Source: Hermodice carunculata (Eukaryota; Annelida; Polychaeta; Eunicida; Amphinomidae). From it: 64,000 bases of DNA. How positions within the stretch are numbered: the stretch's first letter is position 1; every line of letters begins with the position of its first letter. The notes below the pieces were generated by a model. The model searched no databases. It worked only from the letters and a program-made list of their open reading frames with translations, and was not told the DNA's origin. Location: NCBI GenBank assembly GCA_964020975.1, contig CAXHWN010002588.1:1814310-1878309 (forward strand), given 5' to 3'. The position numbers and the translations under genes are program-made. Shown here piece after piece: positions 55,161 to 64,000 of this stretch.

Positions 55161-57099
55161 ATCAACATCTTTATTAAATTGAACTTTGAATACAGCTAGC
55201 TCCTTGATTTCTATTGGCGGCTGCACAGTGTCTGTCCTTCTGTACATGAACTTGTTGTGAATCCGGATATTCTTGGTACGAGTGGAGATTCCAAATTCCC
55301 TTGGGCCAGGTAAATGCTTCTCTCAAGGATGATACTCTGAGACATATCTTAATCACATTCGCTACTTTCTTTCTTTGTCTCACCCAGCTTTTTCAATCTA
55401 TCGTGCTTAACTTCTTGACTCTTTATATTCCATAGTTGTCGCGAACATTGCTTCACGAGGTCAGTATTTTACTTCTATAAGCCAGTTAAAGGGGATGAGA
55501 GCGTAGAGGAAAGTGAGTTTACTTCCTTCGGTATCGTTTCAGCGTTGTGAGGGGGCTGCGTGAGAACACCTCATTGCCGACATATCGTCTTCACGTTCAG
55601 ATAAGCAGTCAAAGTGAAACTATATCACGCATTTGGTGCAGTATCATTGGCGCAACATCAAACGTGTTCTTGTGTTTGCGAAAATGCAGTGTTTGGACAC
55701 GAGGAGTGGCCGACTTTTTTGGCATCCTTCTGCCGTGTCTTTACACGCTGGCGTTTATCTACACTTTTCTATTTTTGCCAAGTCTTTTGGGGTCTGCATT
55801 TGCATCATCTTCAGAACATTTATTTGAGGTTTTGTCATTATTATCAGATTCGCGCATTTTTTCTTCACTGTTATTTATTGCATTTAGGCCGAGAATGTCT
55901 TCAATTTGTGATTTTATAGATTCATTCAATGAAAACTATTCACAGGTGGATTTTTGTCGGTTGGTCCATTTGAATGTTCTGGCCTATTGTTTGTTTGGAT
56001 GGTATACAAAGGATAAGACAGTGTGGGCTCACTGACATGCTCTCTTAGTGGCAATGTCCAGTACAGTAAAAAATCTTTTTTTTTCTGCGATCGTGGTACA
56101 CATCAGAAATCTGGTGTGATCACAGGGTTCAATAGTCCTTTGTATAAAGATCAGTGGTGATTGACGAAAATCAAGACAGTATGTCCGATATTTGGCGATG
56201 AAATCTTAATTCCGATCAAAGCTTTCAATCTTTCAACGATTAATTACGAGTTATTTTTTGTCCAAAATATTTCGCTTTTACTTGTTGACAAAATTTATTA
56301 TCGAAACCTTGTGTGCCCAGCGCCAAAATTTTCATCACGTCACACGTTTAAGATGCCGGATATACTTGACAAAGCAGAATTTTCTTTTTATTTTGCATGA
56401 TGTGCAGTACATTATGGCTCTGATTTCTTGTTAAATTCTATGCAAGTTTTAGAGTTGCTACTTCCTTGCACAATACACGGTGCAATATGACACTAAGATT
56501 TTTTTATGACATTTATTCAGCTAAATTAGAAGTGACTCCGTTGCGTAACTGGGCTAAATAACATGTCATAACGGAACAGAGGGCTGTCGATTTATCAAGC
56601 ATCCGAGTAATCGGCGGTTAACTGTTCCGTTCTTTAAATGACAAATGTATAATAACATGAAATCGTCTTGAGACATTTACCTTACTTTATCTCTGCCCTT
56701 TCAAGTCTGTAAACCTGCGCTGTGAACAATTTATCAAAAGTCATATAAATGTGGGATAATATTACAATTTCAATTTCTTCGTATAAAATGGAAAACTGCG
56801 CATATCAAAAACACTTAAAACTCCCTGTTCGCAGAGACCTCCAGTGATGTGATAAAATGAGCAACATTCAAGGAATTCAAAAATAGGAATCCTGAAAAGT
56901 TGACATACATGACATGGCCTGCTGTCAGCGATCCGGGGACAGACTCTAACGTGGCATGTCATCATAAAACAAAGTAGTGGGACACACATGGCAAATTCAA
57001 ACTTTGTATCAGCTGAGGTCACCTCAGCTCATACAAATTAGGAATTTGTTGGGTTCGTTGGTGCTGGACGAAACTTTACAAACACCTCGACATCGTAGA
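55161..57099. other. No recognised gene
   Basis: The 162-codon plus frame at 55547-56035 overlaps a 101-codon plus frame in another phase and has no recognisable domain. Neither has convincing splice or codon support. Confidence 0.4.
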
Positions 57100-57400
57100 T
57101 CCCCGTGTCCATAACCTTGTTGGGTTTTTTTGGGGGGGGGGTTGGTTTTTTGGTTTTTGGGGGGGGGGGGGTTTGGGGTTTTTTTTGGTTTTTTGGGTTT
57201 TCTTTTTTTTTTTGTTTTTTTTTGTTTTTTGTTTTCTTTTTTATTTGTTTTTTGTTTGTTTGTTTAGTTTTTTGTTTGTTTGTTTGTTTTTGTTGTTGTT
57301 TTTCGGGGTTTTTTTGTTTGTTTGGTTGGTTTTGGGGGGGGGGTTGTTTTTTTTTTGTTTTGTTTTCTGCTTGTTTTTGTTTTTTTGGTTTTTTTGAGTT
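57100..57400. repeat. T/G-rich low-complexity tract
   Basis: Long imperfect TTTG/GGGG/TTTT sequence. Phe/Gly-rich and Lys/Thr-rich frames across it are artefacts. Confidence 0.95.
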
Positions 57401-57899
57401 GCCGTGCCAAGTAAGCCAACCTATTTCGTTTCTTTGTCAAGTCTTCGTTCACGACTTCTGGATTTCAGAACTTGCGTGCGCAACCTGTAGCTGACAAGCC
57501 TTGTAATGCTAACCTCGATTACTGGAATCAGTGGTGCCCGCAGGTTAAGAGCGATGAATATCAGACAATACGCCGTATGCATATTAATTTCCCACCGCAA
57601 AGCACGGTTTTGACGCCAGGCGATCACGGGGGACGTGCGGGTCACATCACTGTCACAGGCAGGGCCACATGTTTATTTCTCACAAAATTAGCGTTTTTCG
57701 AGAAGAGAAATTTAAGTTCACAAATGCCAAACTGGCATTCATCTAGTACTTCCCGAGCCACATATAAAGAAAAAATTCCTTCTGCCTTTCATAAATATTC
57801 TTTATATCCAAAATATTAGTAATATTCCGCTTGTGCCAACAGGTACCGACCCGTATCTCGCCATATCCCGCCAAGCGAGACTAGGCAATCAGGTATGCA

Positions 57900-58576
57900 G
57901 TTGTGGCAGGAACTAAATATGTATATATGAACCCCAAGAATGTCTTTACATAAATGCAGAATGGTTTTATCAGTGTCCGCAGGTAAACCTTGAGTCTGTC
58001 TGTCTTTTGTCCCTTAAAAGCGCAGATTCAATCTCCTACCATGTTGCTGGAGTTTGTCATGGGCATATAAGAAATCTCATAGGGGAAATATCGGTGAGGC
58101 TTAATTTTTATTAACACCAAATAGAGTGAAAATAACATACATTGAGATCACGTTGTAATATAAGTAACAAAGCACAACAACCACTAGGAGATCATTTCTC
58201 TCGGAATAAAGTTTTTCGTTTGCAACTTTCAAGTCACATACCTGGGATTCTAAGGTAGAGATCTTGTTGTTAGTCACGGTCAGCGCGGTAAATTGAGACT
58301 GTACAATGGTCTCTTTCAGCGTACTTTCTCCTCAACATCCTCGAGTCTCTGAAGCACTGGATCCGTAAGTAATTTCAACAGATTTGAAACCTCTTGCTCA
58401 CAAATAGGTACATCTCGAGAGTCACACAACAGCTCCAAAAGATCCTCAATAGGAATGAAAGATCTTGGCATTTGTATATGTGAAGGTGGTGAAACTCCAG
58501 CAGAAGCAGGAGATAGTCGTGGTCTTGCAACTTGACCATGATTCTCCTTAACTCTTTCACATTGTTTGTCGCCCAT
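57900..58576 (-). pseudogene. LINE ORF1p-like coiled-coil protein fragment
   Basis: The frame from Met 58576 gives a Ser/Pro-rich head, LEDLLELL-type acidic helix (FIPIEDLLELLCDSRDVP), VLQRLEDVEEKVR and, one frame over, LKETIVQSQFTALTVTNNKI, STLESQVCDLKVANEKLYSE. After a ~130-bp interruption, DKLQQHGRRLNLRF, then TDKTILHLCKDILGVHI (about 58055-57910) resembles the coiled-coil to RRM junction of LINE ORF1 proteins (LEQYSRRNNLRI ... TD..v..lc.d.LGv.i). At least one frameshift and a stop are present. Whether the interruption is an intron or an insertion is unclear. Confidence 0.5.
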
Positions 58577-60028
58577 GACACCCTGCTACAATACAATTCA
58601 ATGGTGAGAAAATACAGTCAGAAAAAAAAGTTCATTAAACATTATCTCACAAAAGAAGCGTCCCACCTCATTCCAGCTTAATCAAAAGTACCAGGTAATC
58701 CTAAGTCACATTAAATGACTTTATCCATCATCAACCATCTTGATCCTGGGAAAATATGGGGAAATATGTACAAGGTGGGACAATACGATCCTATTTAATG
58801 CAAAGACAAACTTAACAAACCTAATTCTGTAAGCCCATGTACCGTTTGAACACTATCAAGTCCGATATTCTAAGAGCAAAGTGCTTATAGGAAATCAATT
58901 TATACAAGGAACAAATCATTATCGAAAATTAAATTATAAAAGGAACAAATCGTATTCATAAAATTTGAAATTTAGAAGAATTTTTAGGCATTATTAGCCT
59001 TTATAAAATCGGGTCATCAGTGGGGAACCAGCAGAAGACTTGTTTCGGTGCCATTAATACCCGGACAAGTCATTCTGCTGACTGGCGGCACCATGTTTTC
59101 ATTTTCAATGCAAAGATCCCGAGCTGATGTATCACGCAATAAAGCGAACATGGTGCTCCTTTGTTAATAGGCCTACTTAAAAATGTAGCCCACATTATAT
59201 AAATATAATGAAACTATATAAATCTACACCTGACATTCATGATTAGGCCTACCAAAATTGAACCATGAAATAATTAACCCAATACTTGCCTACAACGCCT
59301 GATGTCACAAGCGCCCTGTGACGTCATGATGTATATATATATATATATATATATGGATAAATATTGAGACTTATGCATCCAAAATTAATCGCATAGAGCT
59401 AAAGCATTTGATACTTACTACTTTGAAATTGAAATCAACAGTTCTCAAAAATTGCGGACTGATTGTGAGTTTTAGTTGATATTAAATGATCAATGTTGCT
59501 ACATTCACAAGAGTATTACATTCTCAAGAATATCACGTTATCAAATAGCCATGTAGTAAGTACCACGAGGACATGCATTATGAAAATTGAGATATCATGT
59601 CACATGTCACACGCAAGATAGAGATGTATTATACGAAGTTTCGAAATGTTGACTGGTAAGAGTAGCATTGATATTGATGTACTTGCATGGTTGTGACACC
59701 ATATACTGATTGCATTTTGGAACACAACTCATAAGCTCGGCTCTCACCCATGTGTTTGATGCTTCTCTGTTACAAGCTGACATCCCAGCTGACTGAAAAC
59801 TATATCAGGTTGCCCAGGCATACACATGGGCAAGGATCCAAAACAATCAAGAGTAAAAGTAGGTGTGTATATTTAATCACATTAACTGCAAACCTGCTCT
59901 GGTCCCCTCAGTTTCTAGGCCATGAGGAGGGTACTTGCATGAGTTATGTTACTTTACCGTCCAGAAATAACTTTTTTTTATCAAACAAACGAAATGTTCT
60001 AAAAAAATTTTGCATCTTGTATATATGG
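58577..60028. other. No recognised gene
   Basis: Contains (AT)n at 59330-59353 and an imperfect hairpin cagcagaagacttgt / acaagtcattctgctg (about 59028-59082). Confidence 0.45.
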
Positions 60029-60127
60029 TTTTTTTTTTTTTCCTTTTTTCCTTTTTTCCTTTTTTTCTGGGTTTTGTTTTGTTTTGTTTTGTTTGTTTTT
60101 TTTGGTTTTGGTTTTTTGTTTTTTGTT

Positions 60128-60161
<34 letters not shown>

Positions 60162-60235
60162 TTTTGTTTTTTTTTTTGGTTTTTGTTTGTGTGTTTTGTT
60201 TTGTTTTTTTTTTTTGTTTTTGGTTTTTTGTTACT
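60029..60235. repeat. T-rich low-complexity tract
   Basis: Poly-T with scattered G and C; overlapping frames are artefacts. Confidence 0.95.
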
Positions 60236-60559
60236 TTTACCATGTAAGCTCATTTCGCCCTGCTTCATATAAGAATCTGCCGTCTTCCTGTCAAGTCCCT
60301 TGCGGCAGCCTAGGTGACAGCACAGAATCCCAGTTAATGTGAATACGTCCTATTTATAAACCAATATGGGTCGGCATTCATGGCAGTCAACTCATGGAAC
60401 AAAGACACTCAAGAACAGCTCCTTGATTACTCAGTTACGCACGATTTCATGAGTACAGAGTAATCGACGTCCACTGTCTTTCTTTAGGATAGACGTCAGA
60501 TTTTTATATGTAATGAAGAGTCATCAGATGAGAGGAGTATAAAAATAAGCATTCCCACA

Positions 60560-60800
60560 GGAGTCTATTTTCGGACCTTTCTTCTCTCTCTTATATTTTA
60601 TGTTCGGAACAAGCGGGACTCGAACCTGCAATCTTTGGCACCAGTCGCCTAGCTGAAATGGGAAACGCACATATCGACTCGACCAAATCCCCATTCTCAA
60701 AAAGAATGGTTCAATGGAGGTAGTTATGTGCGAGTGCCATATCAACACGGTTATGCAGTATAAGTACTGAGTCGGCATTTATTTCAAGAATTGGGGACTT
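60560..60800 (-). mobile_element. tRNA-derived SINE, copy 2
   Basis: On the minus strand the A box is TGGTCGAGTCGATATGTGCG (60685-60666) and the B box GGTTCGAGTCCC (60626-60615). The 5' body includes aaccattctttttgagaatg and matches 29760-29900. No second B box is seen, so this copy is monomeric. Confidence 0.75.
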
Positions 60801-60825
60801 AAATCGGGGACTATATTTTACTGAT

Positions 60826-60921
60826 ATGGTTCAATACATATATAATTGGGGTCGTGTTGCTTCTTTGCTGACGATACAATCAGCTGTGCAACTGGAAAAA
60901 ATGTTTAAGAAGTTACCAGTG

Positions 60922-60981
<60 letters not shown>

Positions 60982-61228
60982 GGGTCAAAAGGGGTCAAAA
61001 GGGGTCAAAAAACGAAGATAATGTTGGCAACTGGTATACCGGAAATAAGCTATCGGCAAATTCTAGTAAGTCTAAACTGATGCTTATAATACAAGGTAAA
61101 GGAAATCATGAACCGCTTAAAGTTCATTTTAAAGGGGATGAAATACAGCAGGTGCATGATGCGAAATATCTGGGTGTCTACTTGGATGAGAAAATCAATT
61201 GGTCGTCCCATTTAGAAAATCTACGTCA
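60826..61228 (+). mobile_element. LINE-F: small RT/thumb fragment
   Basis: CFFADDTISCATGKN (about 60860-60905) is RT motif C. After a (CA)n insertion the frame resumes as NSSKSKLMLIIQGKGNHEPL, KVHFKGDEIQQVHDAKYLGV, YLDEKINWSSHLENLRQ, the thumb of a CR1/jockey-like RT. Only about 100 codons remain. Dispersed repeat R begins at its 3' edge. Confidence 0.8.
60927..61010. repeat. (CA)n microsatellite plus GGGGTCAAAA minisatellite
   Basis: About 25 CA units are followed by three copies of ggggtcaaaa. Confidence 0.97.
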
Positions 61229-61840
61229 AAGTTATACAAACAGGAGCAACAGAGCCTCATCTTCGGTGTAGTTCCTAACGCCCCTCCCCCCACATATATA
61301 TATATATATATATATTTGATATATATATATATGTATATATACATATATCACAATCCTATATTTCTCCATGCTTCATAGCCGATCCAGTCACTGGCTATGT
61401 TTAAACCTTTAAATTAATTAAAACATTATCATGTTTGATTCAAAGTTTAAAAAATTCTAGGCTTCAACAGCTAAATTAATTTATAAACGGGTAATCAAGC
61501 ATGTCTGGCAAGCTGAAGTTCCGGACTTGTTTTTTTTATGTGATAGAGACTGCTGGCCTTTAACTTGTATATGGTAAAGACAACTCACTTGACTTTAAAG
61601 AATGTATGAGCGAGAAATATCAGCAAACACATCAATACATATTGTATAACATGTACTTGCTTATAGTTGCAAGACTTACAGAATTTATGTAAACTAGTAT
61701 ATGCATAAATATACGTAATATAGCAAAATTCAAATTTAAACTTACCCTGAGAAAAGGATTTCATAACTATTCAAGTATATTCCCTGCAAAGAAACCAAAT
61801 ATAACAGATAATACAAAGTTGGAGGTAGAGAATGAATGCC
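61225..61840 (+). repeat. Dispersed repeat R, copy 2
   Basis: Direct counterpart of 10155-10730 (see that entry). An (AT)n run at 61293-61340 has expanded near its left end. Confidence 0.65.
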
Positions 61841-61844
61841 CTGA

Positions 61845-62600
61845 AACCTGAACTGTCCGTGGCCTGTTGTCCGTCATTGTCCACAATTCACATTTACGAC
61901 TTCTTCTCCCAAAACCGCTGGGCATTTTAATGCAAACTTGGTTAGGAGATAATTTAGGACAGTCTCGACCACGTTTGTTCAAATGGTCACGCTCCAGTAT
62001 TTTTTTATTTTAACTTTTTTGTCTCATATTTTGGCAAAACATAACTTTTCTTCTCTGAAATCACAAAGCCAATTGCTTTAAAATTGGAAAGGAAAGCTTC
62101 TCTTGACCGCTGAACCTTAATTTATTCAACAGGTGATGTTGAGATTTTTTCCCCATTTTTACGACTTTTTCTGTTCGCCGCTCTTTTCGACTTTTTCTCC
62201 AAAACCGTGATTCAGATTTTGGTGGAAGCTGGTGGAAATGTTCCTTGTGGAAGGGTTACACAAACCGTTCAGCAGGTGGCGTGTTATGGATCCATGATTT
62301 TTTACGCACTTTTCAATTCGTGTAGCTATAGGTCAATACATACTTTCCTTTTGATTACTATGTAAGTCAATTGGGGATTTCAATGGTAATTCACTTTATC
62401 GATTTCTCCAAAACTGTATAACAGATCACTTCCAACTTGGTGGGGTGTACCTATTAGGTGGTTCTCTAGCAAGTTTGTTCAAATGGTCACGCTCCAGTGA
62501 TTTTTGGATCTTTTAATGAATATTTTTCGGGGGAGGGTTGGTTGAAACATATTTTATTTCGAAGAAATACAATTGGGAAACAGGGCTATGACCTATATTA
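61845..62600 (+). repeat. Interspersed repeat family A, copy 5
   Basis: Contains ccgtcattgtccacaattca, 'gccaattgctttaaaattgg' (62070), 'caaatggtcacgctccagt' twice and 'ttccttgtggaagggt'. The copy is 5'-intact only approximately. Confidence 0.7.
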
Positions 62601-62670
62601 ATCCCTCTCGCAACAGAGAATTAAGACTTTGCACAACAATCGAGACAATGTTCAACTAGAAAAGGAAGAT

Positions 62671-63855
<1,185 letters not shown>

Positions 63856-63939
63856 ATGTGTAAACAACACATGACATAACAGATAGAGTGGTTATACCAC
63901 ACAAGTTAAAGATTTGGACCACGACAGTACACCACGGGG

Positions 63940-64000
63940 AGGGTTGGCAAAATCTTTAAAAATCTTCTATGAAACTGCTCAGCCAATTGCTTTGGAATTG
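63940..64000 (+). repeat. Interspersed repeat family A, copy 6 (runs off window)
   Basis: aatcttctatgaaactgctc followed by agccaattgctttggaattg is the family A core module, cut by the window end. Confidence 0.7.

Noticed and set aside
55547-56035. 162-codon hydrophobic plus frame as a possible membrane protein
   Set aside because: Overlapped by a second long plus frame, with no motif or splice boundary; T-rich DNA gives such peptides by chance.
57105-57494. 129-codon Phe/Gly-rich frame
   Set aside because: Translation of a T/G low-complexity tract.

Overview
The window reads as transposon-rich, gene-poor intergenic or intronic DNA from an invertebrate animal. Three things point there: AT-rich, microsatellite-laden sequence; APE-type non-LTR retrotransposons carrying 2A-like DIHxNPGP motifs, PHD and SGNH domains, which are known from marine deuterostomes, molluscs and cnidarians; and a CRYPTON-type recombinase remnant plus tRNA-derived SINEs. 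I cannot name the species; amphioxus, hemichordate, echinoderm or mollusc are all plausible. No complete host protein gene, rRNA or functional tRNA was found, and only one weak host-exon candidate (12240-12732, minus).

Layout. 0.6-3.6 kb: a hairpin-ended element with a ~144-bp satellite core, then a foldback element with long inverted ends. 5.2-8.1 kb: two copies of a large interspersed repeat (family A). 8.9-9.4 kb: a ~510-bp inverted-repeat element. 16.5-20.3 kb: a hairpin element, a tyrosine-recombinase (Crypton-like) remnant and a 5'-truncated LINE on the minus strand with a 411-codon open RT. 21.1-23.9 kb: a long family A array, then a ~180-bp MITE. 24.45-28.24 kb, minus: the most unusual element, a LINE whose ORF1 carries RNase H1, a PHD finger, coiled coil and an SGNH-like end, followed by an APE endonuclease. 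28.26-32.37 kb, minus: a second LINE with a 2A-like motif, APE and RT, invaded by a tRNA-derived SINE. 35.8-36.6 kb: a THAP-domain fragment and a MITE. 37.9-43.7 kb, plus: a third LINE with a 2A-like motif, split by a hairpin element and by a ~2-kb hAT-like element with target duplication. 47.9-49.1 kb: an RT-like fragment whose 3' end is tandemly duplicated. 50.35-52.03 kb, plus, 53.44-54.35 kb, minus, and 60.8-61.23 kb, plus: further LINE fragments. 54.8-58.6 kb, minus: an SGNH fragment and an ORF1p-like coiled-coil fragment. 60.6-64 kb: a SINE, a segmental repeat of 10.2-10.7 kb, family A, and a second satellite-cored hairpin element.

The parts do not form a cellular pathway. They are nested mobile elements of different ages. 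The points of biological interest are the ORF1 domain architecture at 24.45-28.24 kb, the nuclear-receptor half-site satellite, and the terminal hairpins whose stems differ between copies yet remain self-complementary. All family names rest on motif recognition from the sequence and memory of the families; no search was run.
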